Origin: Apricaphanius iberus
Taxonomy: Eukaryota; Chordata; Actinopteri; Cyprinodontiformes; Aphaniidae
Direction: 5' to 3'
Assembly: GCA_028564705.1 (NCBI GenBank)
Contig: JAPXFQ010001003.1
Span: 2,857,001 to 2,921,000, forward strand
Length of the DNA: 64,000 nucleotides
The notes below the pieces were generated by a model. It had not been told where the DNA came from. It worked only from the letters and a program-made list of their open reading frames with translations, and ran no database searches. Below are positions 52,763 through 63,379 of this stretch, one piece after another. The stretch's first letter is position 1. Each line of letters opens with the position of its first letter. Both the position numbers and the translations under genes were made by a program.

Positions 52763-54375
52763 CAACTTTGTTTACAATTGGGATGGTGTGATGCTGACCT
52801 CGAAGTGGGACGTTTTGGGTCTGTGGATGGAATACTTCGAAGAGCTCCTCAATCCTACCAGCACGTCTTCCAGTTTGGAAGCAGGATCTGGGGACTTTGG
52901 GTCAGGCTCTCCAATTTCTGGTACAGAGGTCAATAAATCAATCAATCAATCAAACTTTATTTATAAAGCGCTTTTCAAACAAAGATACTCAAAGTGCTCC
53001 TCACCAAGGTTGTTAAAAAGCTCCTCGGTCGCAGGGCTCCAGAGGTGGATGAGATTTGCCCGGAGTTACTCAAGGTTCTGGATGTTATAGGCCTGTGTTG
53101 GTTAACTCGGCTCTGCAATATTGCATGGACATCGGGCCAGTCCCCTTGGATTGAGCCTTCCTGGTAAAGTCTATTCAGGAGTTCTGGAGATAAATGTCCT
53201 ACAGATAGTCGAACCTCGGATTTAGGAGGACAAATGCGGTTTTCTTCCTGGCCGTGGAACACTGGACCAACTCTAAACCATCAGCATGGTCCTGGAGGGT
53301 GCATGGGAGTTCGCCCAACCGGTCAACATGTGTTTTGTGGACTAGAGAAGGCATTCGACGGTTTCCCTCAGGGAGTCCTGTGGGGGGTACTTCGGGAGTA
53401 CGGGCTACCTTGTCCTTGGATACAGGCTGTTAGGTCCCTGTACGACCGGTTTAAGAGCTTGGTTAATATTGCCGGCAGTAAGTCAGGCTCGTTTCCAGTG
53501 AGAGTTGGACTCTGCCAAGGGTGCCCTTTGTCACTGATTATGTTCTTAACTTTTATGAACAGGTTTTCTAGGTGCAGCCAGGATGTTGAGGGGATCCGGT
53601 TTAGTGGCCTGAGGATACGGTCTCTGCATTTTGTAGATGATGTGGTCCTGTTGGCTTCATCGGAACATGATCTACTTCTTTTGTTGGAGCGGATTGCAGC
53701 CAAGTGTGAAGCGGCTGGGATGAAAATCAGCACCTCTAAATATGGTCTTGAGCCAGAAAAGGGGAGGGTGTCTGCTTCGGGTTGGGGATGAGGTCCTTCC
53801 TCAAGTGGAGGAGTTCAAGTATCTGGGGGTCTTGTCCACGAATGAAGGGAAAAATGGAGCGGGAAATAGATAGGCAGGTTAGTAAGGTGGTGGCAGTTAA
53901 GCAGCGCTGTACCTGTCTGTTGTGGTCAAGGAAGAGCTGAGCCAAAAGGCAAAGCTCTTAATTTACCGGTCGATCTAAGTTCATACCCTCATATATGGTC
54001 GCAAACTTTCCTCTGTAGGGTTTCAGGGGTCTTCCTTAGAGATAGGGCGAGAAGTTCAGTCATCCGGAGGGGGCTCAGGGTACAGCTGCTGCTCCTCCAC
54101 ATCGAGTGGAGCCAGTTGAGGTGGTTGGGCAACTGGTCAAGATGCCTCCTGAACGCCTCCCTGGTGAGGTGTTCCGGCACGTCCCAACAGGAGGAGGCCC
54201 AGGTGATGACCCAGGACACACTGGAGGGACTATGTCTCTCGGCTGTCCTGGAAATGCCTTAGGATTCCTCCAGAGGAGCTGACCCAAGTGGTTGGGGAGA
54301 GGGAAGTCTGGGTCTCCCTGCTAAAGCTGCTGCCCCTGCGACCCTACACTGGATAAGTGAATGAAAAAGGAATGG
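52763..54375 (+). mobile_element. Rex3-like (RTE-clade) LINE fragment inside the Tc1
   Basis: Reverse transcriptase pieces include EYFEELLNPTSTSSSLE, LEKAFDGFPQGVLW, VGLCQGCPLS and the catalytic-type LHFVDDVVLLASSEHD, then AAKCEAAGMKISTSK. The end region reads MPPERLPGEVFRHVPTGGGP in one frame, as in common fish Rex3-type copies. The 5' endonuclease part is missing. A fragment of a different repeat (AATCAATCAATCAATC with TTTATTTATAAAGCGCTTTT) sits at about 52931-53005 within it. Frames are broken, so it is dead. Confidence 0.8.
52931..53005 (-). repeat. L2-type 3' tail inserted in the LINE fragment
   Basis: The (AATC)n run followed by TTTATTTATAAAGCGCTTTT and CTCAAAGTGCTCCT is the reverse complement of the tail seen at 34430-34490, here nested inside the Rex3-like sequence. 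Confidence 0.6.
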
Positions 54376-54648
54376 AACTTTCCAAGCTGTGTTTGGAGGA
54401 CAAAGAAGGATGAGTTGCATCCTAAGAACACCATCCCTACTGTGGTGCATATGGGTAGAAACATCGTGCTTTGGGGGTGCTTTTCTGCAAAGGGGACAGG
54501 ACAACTTCACTGTATTAAAGAGGAAGTACTGTTTTATTTCAACTTGGACCTTATTTATAGCATGCATTAGGTCATTTATGCATCCAAACAACTTTGATGC
54601 CACTTGGAGTCCTTTGGGAGATGTTTAGATCTATTCACAATCAGTGTA

Positions 54649-55184
54649 TATCCATATAATGGGAGTTGTCGGGGCACTCAAAGTGCAGCCTCTAAATAAG
54701 ACATTATCTGCCACAAAACTCCTTCCATTCACAGAAGTTTTGCTATGAATTTCTAGCACTATTCCCCTGTGAGTTCAGAGTGCGTCAGAGGTGCTTTGTT
54801 GTTATCCTCCGGGGTGTTTTATAGGCTTTTATTCCAACCAATTTCATTTTGTTTGTGCAAACACGAACCATGTTGATGTTTGCAGTAGCAAGTTCTGTCA
54901 AACCGACCGCCATCATGCACAGAGTGAAAGCCATGTTCAGTCTACAACTGGGATGGCGCACGGCTGAGACATCATCGAAGCAGGTTAGCGTGGTTGGATT
55001 AAAGGCCTGTAAAACACTGCGCATAATGACAACAAAGCACTTCCAAGATGCTCCAAACTCACAGGGAAGTAGTACTATCAATTTATATAACAAAACATTG
55101 GTGAAATGAAGGAGTTTAGTTGCAGATAATGCCTGATTTAGAGGCTGCACTTTGCATGCCCGAACAAATCCCAATATATGGATA
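54649..55184. mobile_element. Foldback element inserted in the Tc1
   Basis: The left end TATCCATATAATGGGAG pairs with the complement of the right end TATCCATATATTGGGAT. Arms of about 200 bases align throughout (GTGCAGCCTCTAAAT, ACTCCTT, GTGCTTTGTTGT). Open frames on both strands here are a by-product of the palindrome. The surrounding Tc1 coding sequence resumes on the right side. Confidence 0.8.
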
Positions 55185-55897
55185 GGCTATATGCTGATCG
55201 CAAATTGGTCTAAATATCTACCAAGGGACTTCAAATGGCACCAAACCTGTTTTGGTGTGTAAATGAAGGTAATGCATGTTTAAAATGAGATCAGTGTTGC
55301 AAAAAAAATATGTTCCCTCTAAGGAGAGTATGCATGTGGCCACGTATTGTGAGATTTTGAGCAAAAACCTCCCCTCTTTAGTGAGATTATTGGCTGGAGC
55401 TTCGAACATGACAATGACCCAAAGCACACTGCCAGGATAACCAAAGAGTGGCACAATAAAAAAAATGTAAGGTTCTGGAATGGCCAAGCCAATCTCCAGA
55501 CCTAAATCAAATAGAAAATCTTTGGAGGGAGATGAACTCCATATTGCTCAGCATCCGCCCCAAAACCTGAAGATGGGGAAGATTTGTGTGGAGGAGTGGG
55601 CCAAAATTCCTGTTAAAGTGTGTGTAAACCTTATCAATTACTACAGGAAACATTTGACCTCTTTAATTGCAAACAAAGGCTTCTGTGCTAAATATTAACA
55701 CAGATGTTTCTCAGGTGTTCAAAAGCTTATGTGCAGCAATAACATTTCGAGAAATTATTTAAAAATCACACAATGTGGTTTCCTGACTTTGACAGTGGAA
55801 ATGCACGTACATTTTGAATTTAAGACCCTTTCATAATTTGTAAGTTAGAGAATGTGCAAAATCACAGGGTGCTTAAATACTTATGTTCCTCTCTGTA

Positions 55898-56795
55898 TAT
55901 TCAAAACAATTCTTTAGTTCACTGAAAAAAATGGTTTCCAGCAGACCTAAATATGGTTTAATCAAGAACAACAAGAATTTAAAATAGCTGTGTGATGTTG
56001 AGCCAATCAGGGAAGGTTACTGAAGTGGAAATGAAAGCTTTGAGATTGTTTCATAAGAACCCTAAATAGAGAGGACATTTCAAGTGGAGAAAACGTGGCT
56101 TCAGCCTGAGAACCACCCACCCTTCAGAGAACAGTCTTACTTCACATAATAGTGATATTATTCCCTATTTCCCTTGGGAATTATAAAAGGCCAAATGGTT
56201 GCTTTGTGTAGGCATTAAAATTGTTTTTTTGTAAAGGTATGATTCCTTTTTTAAGAGATGTGTATCAGTCTAAACCATAGCTTTTTATTTCATGAAATGC
56301 AGGAAAATGTTTGTGTTTTAAGTATAATGTTAAACTGAGAGATATCTGGACAATGTCATGTACTTCATTGGTCGAGCAACCAGAATGCAGAGGAGCCATG
56401 AATTGCCTATTTAGATTAATCTAATAAACAACAGGAAATCCAGAAATTATCTACAGGAACAGACAGCAGGGGAGGGAACCAAATGAAGAGACAAACTAAC
56501 CAGTGAAAAGACAAACTAAGGTTACAGCAGATTGGGCATATAGTTGGAAACTTATTTCAAGAACAAGGATATCTGACAAGAATCTGCTGAGACAAAGAAG
56601 TTTAAATGGGGAGGTTTGCTGAGACCAGGATCAGATGAATCTAATCAGAATGTGGCACAGTTAGTTCAGAAAAAGTAAACATAAAAATATATGTGCAAAA
56701 TACAGAGAAACAAATTGAATAGGACAAATCACCCCCCCCCCAAAAAAAGTCCCACATAGTCTGACAATATGAGAGATATCAAAGCCCATATTTCC
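55898..56795. other. Intergenic, left part of interferon duplication
   Basis: No gene is seen. From about 56340 the sequence resembles 60940-61380 (shared pieces such as CATGTACT, ACAGCAGATTGGGCA, AATGTGGCACAG, GTGCAAAATACAGAGAAA), marking the start of the duplicated unit. Confidence 0.55.
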
Positions 56796-56801
56796 TTTAT
56801 T
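56796..56801 (-). terminator. Interferon copy A poly(A) signal
   Basis: AATAAA on the - strand, about 170 bases after the stop. The same hexamer with the same context (TATTTCCTTTATTT) exists in copy B at 61394-61399. Confidence 0.6.
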
Positions 56802-56916
56802 TGACATTATTTCGTAAGGGCATAATAGAAAGTAATGAGAATATGACAAGTAAATAATGATAGAGTGTATTCTTTTTTCAATAATTCAAAAAACATCAAA
56901 TGAACATTTTATAAAA

Positions 56917-56948
56917 CTAAATAAATAAATAAATACATAAATAAATAG
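56917..56948 (-). promoter_or_regulatory. AU-rich element in interferon A 3' UTR
   Basis: In mRNA sense this reads as six or seven overlapping AUUUA pentamers within 55 bases of the stop codon. Such elements make cytokine mRNAs unstable (known for interferons and other cytokines). Confidence 0.7.
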
Positions 56949-56971
56949 TAATTCATGTGAAGGTAGGTATT

Positions 56972-57959
56972 TCAGTTGGAAGTGAGCAGAGAAGAACCCA
57001 GGTGGTCTGCTCTCATTAGATGGACTTTGATTTCCCTCCTGATCAGCTCCCAGGCTTCAGCACTGTGGTCCTGAAGACATAAAAATGTTATCATCATTAT
57101 TGTTGTCGTTATTATTAAAACTTGCAGCTTTAACACCTTTTACGCATAGAAGCAGATAGATAATATGAACTGACCATTTTTTTCAAGATTTCATTTGATA
57201 GCCTCTTGAAATACAGGTGCAGCTTGATGTTCTTCTTCTTCATGTGACCATGCCCTTTAATCTGAAATAATTTTAGGGGAAAAGTCATTTTTAAAGTTAA
57301 TAATTTGAAAGTATAACAACAAAATATCTTAACATTAAACTGTTATAATAAATATAATTAAATCTGAATCCATGTGAACTTACACAGGAGTGGAGTTCAT
57401 CAGCTTGTTTGTTGACAATATTGAGAAAATTTTCCTCTGTGTCCTTCTGCCATGATGAAGAGCTTGTATCTTCCTCAAACAAGGCAGAAACCTCTTTCAG
57501 GATGTGAACTGTGAAGGAAAGTTTACCTTCAGTCTGGAACAACAAGAAGAAGGAGACTGTGAGATGACAGGAAAAATCATTGTTTGTCACCTATGATCAT
57601 TTTGAATCATTGTGCGTAAACAGCAACTGAGGATTGGTCTACTTACTGATGCTTTGGACGCCTGACTGTACAGATGATGAGGGAAAGCGGGCACAATGTT
57701 CAGCTCTTCATCCGCAGTGCTGTTAGTGTTGTTATAAGCCTGCAGCCCATATTGGCAAAAATGTCAAACCTTAAATAAACTTTACTCTTTGGATTAAGTT
57801 AAAAAGTTTTAAAATATCGTTTCTTACCATCGTATCCAGTAGATTTAAGTAGTTCTCGCTGTATTGTCTGAATTTATGGTCCATCCACCTGCAGCTCAGC
57901 GGGGAGCATGCGCAGAACAGCCCGAGAAACACAGAAGCGAAGAAAATTCTGCTCAGCAT
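56972..57959 (-). CDS. ifnd: Type I interferon, group I (two-cysteine, IFNd-like), intact copy A
   Basis: Five exons, all phase 0: 57959-57828, 57739-57647, 57533-57384, 57261-57175 and 57070-56972. This four-intron layout is that of fish type I interferons. The product is 186 aa. The signal peptide is MLSRIFFASVFLGLFCACSP, and the mature protein probably starts at CRWMDHKFRQYSENYLNLL. Two cysteines remain after cleavage (that first C and the one closing exon three, ADELHSC), the pattern of group I. NNTNSTADEE carries N-glycosylation sites (NNT and NST). The last exon codes SAEAWELIRREIKVHLMRAD, the conserved helix F region. Interferons are secreted helical cytokines that act through CRFB receptors and JAK-STAT to induce antiviral genes. 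An in-frame ATG lies 30 codons upstream but falls in the TATA-like box, so the chosen ATG is preferred. Subgroup d is inferred from the cysteine pattern. Confidence 0.92.
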
Positions 57960-58047
57960 TTTGTCTTTTAAATAAATATTAATTATTCTCTGTATGAACT
58001 CAGATGTCTTCTGGTGTTGCTGTGATGGAGCAGAGCTGCAGCGGAGC

Positions 58048-58079
58048 ATTTAAATCCCGAGTGCTCAGATTTCATTTTC
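58048..58079 (-). promoter_or_regulatory. Interferon A core promoter: TATA-like box and IRF site
   Basis: In gene sense GAAAATGAAA (58079-58070) fits the IRF/ISRE half-site pair GAAANNGAAA. It is followed 15 bases later by ATTTAAAT (58055-58048) as a TATA-like box, about 90 bases before the ATG. The spacing fits induction by IRF3/IRF7 (known for fish interferon promoters). Confidence 0.7.
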
Positions 58080-59672
58080 CTGACACACCTTGGGAAAGAC
58101 CAGTGGCGGAGAGCGGTTTCATTCAGGTAAGTAAAACGAACATTCTTAAGCACATGCGATTATATGATGTAAATCCGTTTAAATGAGTGAAATATTATTG
58201 TCAAAGACAGCATGATACTAATTTTAAAAATCATAAATAAAACGGCAATGGATGCTAACGTAACAAAAAAAAAAAACTTCGATTAACGAATGGATACATT
58301 TTTCAAATGAAAGGAAAAGATGGCAAGTTTAAATTTTTGATTCCTGATACTAAATCAAACTTTGATCCTTAATTTGCACATAGACAAACAACAAATTTTT
58401 GGTACGAAAGTCACCTACCACGTTAGGAGGTTCAAACATAGATTGGTGCCAGCCAGGTAAAGAAATTAAGCACAATCAGCAAAATGTATGTGCTAATGCT
58501 TCCAATACCAGAATTTATGGTTTTTCAGTAGGCTATCAAATGTGCATTGTTTGAATACACAGGCCTATTTTTTTTCTTTGCTGTTTTGTATTGTTTTTTT
58601 TCATTGTCTTCATCTTTATTAGTGTAGGCTGCCTCACGATGATGATCAACCAAATAAATAGCAAAATGGAATATGGCAAGTAAACATAACAAAAGACACG
58701 TCTCTAAAAGAAATTATAGTATAGATGCCCGGTACGAAATTATTTTCCAGTACGAAATGGGCAATTAGAGGGGAGGAAAAGGAAATGCATGGGCATAAAA
58801 TGTAAGTTCAAATTTGAAATTGTCCTCAGTGAAAATGGTTACGAAACGTCACCCCGGCGAATTGGAAACAATTAGAATAAGAGAGGGTCGAAATTATTAT
58901 ACCTGTTTTGGGCTTATAATAAAATCAGCAATTATACTGTTAATAAATGAGAACAAGAGAAAGTTCCAAAAAGCAACATAGCAAACTCTATATTAAGAGA
59001 GAGATTAATTTAATTTCGAGATTGTATAAATGTATTTTGAAATGTTTTCATACAGCTAATGAATCTGGTTACTGATTTATAAAGGAATGGCAATTATCTC
59101 AGAGTTGTTTGAATTGCATCACTGCCTTAGGAATTTATAGCAGCCAAAAAGGAAAGTTCGTGAAAAGAAAGTGAAAGCGCTCTGACGCTCACAACCAGAT
59201 ATTTCAGCCTGTTCCATGTTGCGGCTGTGCGCACGATCTGAATGACTGTTATTTCCACAGTTTAGTTAAAATAATGGAGTTCAAAAGATTAAAAAGGTGA
59301 AAGGTTGTCTATCTCCCACTTATGCCACATTTTTTGACAAGCAATTAATAAAAAGCCCATCATCTTAAAAAATAATCTTAGATTTTACCCAAAATATTTT
59401 GCGGGCTTTGGCTAAATTATTAAAGATCCATATATATATTTAAAACACAGGAACATGTTACTTCAAGCGGCCTAACTAAACTCTTATTTTATTAATCCTT
59501 TATTTCATATTGGTCTATATTGCTACATGTATATTTTGCAATGTTATGATGTTGGTTGAATTGCCTATTATGAGCTTTTTTATATTATATTGTTCAGTTG
59601 TTCCATTTGAGACTGTTGCTGCAATCACTTTTGTCGGTACTGGGACAGTGTAAGAAAACGTGTCAGAATATC

Positions 59673-59743
<71 letters not shown>

Positions 59744-59909
59744 CAACATTTTTCAAACATGAAGCTGATAGTAATTGTGATGTTTAGGCTGAATGAAAAA
59801 TTAAGGCAGCGGAATATGTGTACTCTGGTTTAAATCCTCTGCTCTAACTCAACAAAACCAGGAGATATCGGAGTTCATATACAGAGAAAATTAATTAAAG
59901 GAAATCAAA
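58080..59909. other. Spacer between interferon A and the inverted interferon relic
   Basis: AT-rich DNA. It holds GAAAGTGAAA at 59167-59176, another perfect IRF pattern on the + strand, and an (ATT)n array at 59671-59741. No gene is seen. Confidence 0.5.
59671..59741 (+). repeat. (ATT)n microsatellite
   Basis: About 23 uninterrupted ATT units, upstream of the + strand interferon relic. Confidence 0.95.
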
Positions 59910-60819
59910 ATGATGGACAGAATTTTCGAGTGGATTTCTTGGTCTGTTCTGCGCATGCTCCCTACTAAACTGCAGATGATTTAACATACATTTTGACAGT
60001 AAAGTAATAACTACTTAAATGTTCTGGATACTAGGTAAGAAACGATATGACCTGAAGTTCATACAATGTGTTAAAATGTATTTAATGTCAGATGTGTCTG
60101 TGTACTGCAGGCTAATAACTCTAATAGCACTGCCGATGAAGAGCAGAACACTGGGGCCTTCGATCATCATCAGTGCAGCATCAGTAGCCTGCTGTTCCTC
60201 AGTTGTGGCTTACGCACAATCGTAAAAATGATCATAGAAGACAGAGAGGACTTAGTTTCCCTCTTCTTGTTTTTCCAGGATGAGGGTAAACTTTCCTTCA
60301 CAGTTCACATCTTGAAAGAGGTTTCAGCCCTGTTTGACGAAGATCAAAGGTATTGGTAGAAGGTCACAGTGGACAACTTTCTCAATATTGTCAACAAGCA
60401 GATCGAAGAACTTAACTCCTGTGTAAATCTACGTTCTTGGTATATTTTAAACAATAGTCTGCATTTTTGTTAAAACAAACAAATTAAAATTATTGACTTT
60501 TTTGTTCTACTTCTTCTGTATTTTATTTCAGTTTGGGGCTCAGTGCCAGACAACAAAGAAGAAGAACACTAAGCTACACTTATATTTCAAGAGGCTGTCA
60601 AATGAAATCCTGAAGAAAAATGGTCAGTATACATTGTCTATCTGCTGCTATGCAAAAAATGTTTTAGAGCTGCAAGTTTTAATAATGATAATATTGTTTT
60701 ATCTTCAGGACCACAGTGCAGAAGCCTGGGAGCTGATCAGGAGGGAAATCAAAGTCCATCTAATGAGAGCAGACCACATTCTTTCTTCTCTGCGCAACTT
60801 ATTTGTGTATGTTTGTTAA
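59910..60819 (+). pseudogene. Decayed type I interferon gene in inverted orientation
   Basis: All five exon positions can be recognised on the + strand. Exon one (about 59910-59985) keeps AGAATTTTC and CTGTTCTGCGCATGCTCCC but is frameshifted. Exon two (60111-60183, AATAGCACTGCCGATGAAGA) is 20 bases short. Exon three (60279-60422) codes DEGKLSFTVHILKEVSALF, has an in-frame TAG after EDQRYW, then NFLNIVNKQIEELNSC. Exon four (60532-60622) codes TKKKNTKLHLYFKRLSNE with one extra base. Exon five (60709-60819) codes SAEAWELIRREIKVHLMRAD and a different end, LRNLFVYVC. A TATA-like TTTAAAT remains at 59829. Its distinct exon four start (FGAQCQTT) suggests an older paralogue, not a recent copy. The listed lesions make it inactive. 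Confidence 0.88.
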
Positions 60820-61494
60820 ATCATGTAACTTTTAATTCGTTATTTAATTATTTATTTACCTGAGTATTTATTTTGTGTTTTCAATGTTAACCACATTGTT
60901 TTTTATCAAACATTCGTTTTTTATATGGAAATGAATATATTTATAACATACAAAATGGCATGTACTGCATTGATTGAAAAAAAATGCAGAGAATGCAAGC
61001 AATCTTAACGGGAATCTAGTAAAAAACTGAAACACCCACAACTAATCTTTGGTAACAAACGGCAAGAGAGCCACAGGGAACCAAACAAAGAAACCAAATG
61101 AAGAGAAGGTCACAGCAGATTGGGCAACAAGAACATCTGTACAAAATTGACTGAACCAGAAATGCTTGAATCGGGAGCTTGAGTGCTGAGACTATGATAA
61201 GATGAAATTAGTCAGAATGTGGCACAGCTTATAGGCAAGAACTGAGGTTGCTGACCCAGAAAAAGTACACATAAAAAATAAGTGCAAAATACAGAGAAAA
61301 CAACTGAAAACTAAAGATTAACCTAAATATGAAACAACAATAAAAAAGCGTACATATTCTGACAATTTGAGTAATATCGAAGCCTGTATTTCCTTTATTT
61401 CACATTATGCAACACTGGTCAGTGTCATAAACCCAAATAAAATACATTAGAAGCTTGGAGTTGTAACATAAACATGGTGGAAGACTTGATTTTT
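60820..61494. other. Spacer, left part of duplication unit B
   Basis: Similar to the region left of interferon A, including the AATAAA hexamer (- strand) at 61394-61399 that served as the likely poly(A) signal of the ancestral gene. No coding gene. Confidence 0.5.
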
Positions 61495-61921
61495 TAATAA
61501 TGCTTCCGCGAGCCACTGCGGATACAAGCGGCTGAAAGAAGTTTCCTCCGTAGGGTGTTTGGGCTCTCCCTTAGAGATAAGGTGAGAAGCTCAGTCATCT
61601 GGAGGAGGCTCAGAGTAGAGTCACTGCTCCTCCACATCAAGAGGAGCCAGTTGAGGTGGCTCAGGCATCTGTTCAGGATGCCTCCTGAACGCCTCCGTGC
61701 TGAGGTGCTCCTGGCACATCCCAACAGGAGGAGGCCCAGAGGATAACCCAGGGCACACTGGAGGAATATGTCTCTCCGCTGGCCTGGGAACGCCTTGTGA
61801 TTTCACCCGAAGAGCTGGCCCAAGTCACTGGGAAGAGGGAAGTCTGTGTCTCTCTGCTTAAGCTGCTGCCCCTGTGACCAGACCCGGAAGAAGCGGAACA
61901 AAATGGATGGATGGATGGATG
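61495..61921 (+). mobile_element. Rex3-like LINE 3' end with (GGAT)n tail
   Basis: The sequence reads MPPERLRAEVLLAHPNRRRP and then LKLLPL in broken frames, and ends in GACCCGGAAGAAGCGGAACA followed by ATGGATGGATGGATGG. This short 3' UTR with a GATG-type tail is typical of Rex3. It resembles 53990-54370 but is an independent, 5'-truncated insertion. It sits between the stop codon of interferon B and the conserved poly(A) hexamer. Confidence 0.82.
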
Positions 61922-62185
61922 GTAAGTTACAGCATATTCTTTGACATAAATTATTTACAAAGTTGCTTTTATAACAAGAATGAAGCAAATTCATTTCTGT
62001 GGCTGGAAACTTTTATTTTTGGAAAATCTTTTACCAAAGTATTATTATTTAAATACAATTATAATGAGTAAATAATGAAAGGAAATACATACAAAACTAA
62101 AATAGTCAGCATATATAAAAATCTTTCATACATAACAGAAAATAATTCCAATATGATGAATAGATAATAATCCTAAAAAAACATG

Positions 62186-62217
62186 ATAAATAAATAAATA
62201 AATAAATAAATAAATAG
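62186..62217 (-). promoter_or_regulatory. AU-rich element in interferon B 3' region
   Basis: In gene sense a run of about seven overlapping ATTTA units starts about 24 bases past the stop, matching the element of copy A. Confidence 0.65.
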
Positions 62218-62240
62218 TAATTCATGTGAAGGTAGGTATT

Positions 62241-63226
62241 TCAGTTGGAAGTGAGCAGAGAAGAACCCAGGTGGTCTGCTCTCATTAGATGGACTTTGAT
62301 TTCCCTCCTGATCAGCTCCCAGGCTTCAGCACTGTGGTCCTGAAGACATAACAATGTTATCATCATTATTGTTGTCATTATTATTAAAACTTGCAGCTTT
62401 AGAATTTTTTTGCATAGAAGCAGATAGATAATGTGAACTGACCATTTTTTTCAAGATTTCATTTGATAGCCTCTTGAAATACAGGTGCAGCTTGGTGTTC
62501 TTTTTCTTCATGTGACCATGTCCTTTAATCTGAAATAATTTTAGGGGGAAATAAATGTTTAATTATAATAGTTTGAAAGTATAGCAAAAACAATCTTTAC
62601 ATTAAACTATTATAATAAATATAATTGAATCTGAATCCAGGTGAACTTACACAGGAGTGGAGTTCATCAGCTTGTTTGTTGACAATATTGAGAAAGTTTT
62701 CCTCTGTGTCCTTCTGCCATGATGAAGAGCTTGTATCTTCCTCAAACAAGGCAGAAACCTCTTTCAGGATGTGAACTGTGAAGGAAAGTTTACCTTCAGT
62801 CTGGAACAACAAGAAGAGGGAGACTGTGAGATGACTGCAGCAATCATTACTGTAACCTATGATCATTTTGAATCATTGTGCGTAAACAGCAACTGAGGAT
62901 TGGTCTACTTACTGATGCTTTGGACGCCTGACTGTACAGATGATGAGGGAAAGCGGGCACAATGTTCAGCTCTTCATCCGCAGTGTTGTTAGTGTTGTTA
63001 TAAGCCTGCAGCCCATATTGGCAAAAATGTCAAACCTTAAATACACTTTACTCTTTGAATTAGGGTAAACAAGTCTTAAAATCACGTTTCTTACCATCGT
63101 ATCCAGTAGATTTAAGTAGTTTTCGCTGTACTGTCGGAATTTATGGTCCATCCACTTGCAGCTCAGCGGGGAGCATGCGCAGAACAGACCGAGAAACACT
63201 CAAGCGAAGAAAATCCTGCTTAGCAT
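62241..63226 (-). pseudogene. Type I interferon copy B with stop codon in the signal peptide
   Basis: Five exons match copy A exactly in length and phase: 63226-63095, 63005-62913, 62800-62651, 62529-62443 and 62339-62241. The only disabling change is codon nine, TGA at 63202-63200 (copy A has TCT), after MLSRIFFA. Amino-acid changes outside it are few (CRW to CKW, NSTAD to NNTAD, KKKNIK to KKKNTK). The next ATG in frame is in CKWMDHKF, at the start of the mature domain, so a leaderless product of about 160 aa could still be made. Intracellular, leaderless interferon forms have been reported in some fish. Whether this is a dead gene, an assembly or allele effect, or a leaderless interferon cannot be decided from sequence. 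Promoter elements are conserved. Confidence 0.85.
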
Positions 63227-63320
63227 TTTGATTTTGTCTTTAGAATAAATGGTAATTATTCTCTGTATGAACTCGGATGTTTCCTACCGTTGTCGTGTTG
63301 GAGCAGAGCTGAAGCGGCGC

Positions 63321-63351
63321 ATTTAAACTAAAGCGTTCAGATTTCGTTTTC
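63321..63351 (-). promoter_or_regulatory. Interferon B core promoter: TATA-like box and IRF site
   Basis: In gene sense GAAAACGAAA (63351-63342) keeps the GAAANNGAAA pattern, followed by a TTTAAAT-type box (GTTTAAAT, 63328-63321). The site differs from copy A only in the two spacer bases, so induction may be kept. Confidence 0.68.
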
Positions 63352-63379
63352 CTGACACACCTTGGTGGGAAAAGTCAGC

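Larger units (their letters stand above)
52228..55897 (+). mobile_element. Tc1-like transposon, degenerate and twice interrupted
   Basis: Inverted ends TACAATGAGGAACATAAATA and (complement of right end) TACAGAGAGGAACATAAGTA are flanked by TA on each side, as for Tc1/mariner. Transposase pieces appear in order: an N-terminal part at about 52574-52762 (GRTKELSKNTRNKI; its start codon is GTG), [20 protein letters not shown] and [14 protein letters not shown] at 54390-54530, then [19 protein letters not shown] near 55400 and WPSQSPDL near 55480, ending at 55698. A Rex3-like LINE with loss of a middle segment splits the first gap, and a foldback element splits the second. Frameshifts also occur, so it is inactive. 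Confidence 0.88.
56340..58560. repeat. Interferon duplication unit A
   Basis: This block, with the intact interferon gene, is repeated at about 60940-63960. Similarity runs through exons, introns and both flanks, for instance GATGTAAATCCGTTTAAA at 58167 and 63420, and GGTTTTTCAGTAGGCT near 58520 and 63930. The exons differ at only a few positions, so the duplication is recent. Confidence 0.8.

Noticed and set aside
54785..55174. 129-aa open frame on the - strand
   Set aside because: It lies fully inside the foldback element and mirrors a frame on the other strand, as expected of a palindrome.
57771..58049. Longer interferon A starting at the upstream in-frame ATG
   Set aside because: That ATG overlaps the TATA-like box. 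The downstream ATG gives a proper signal peptide and matches the family start.
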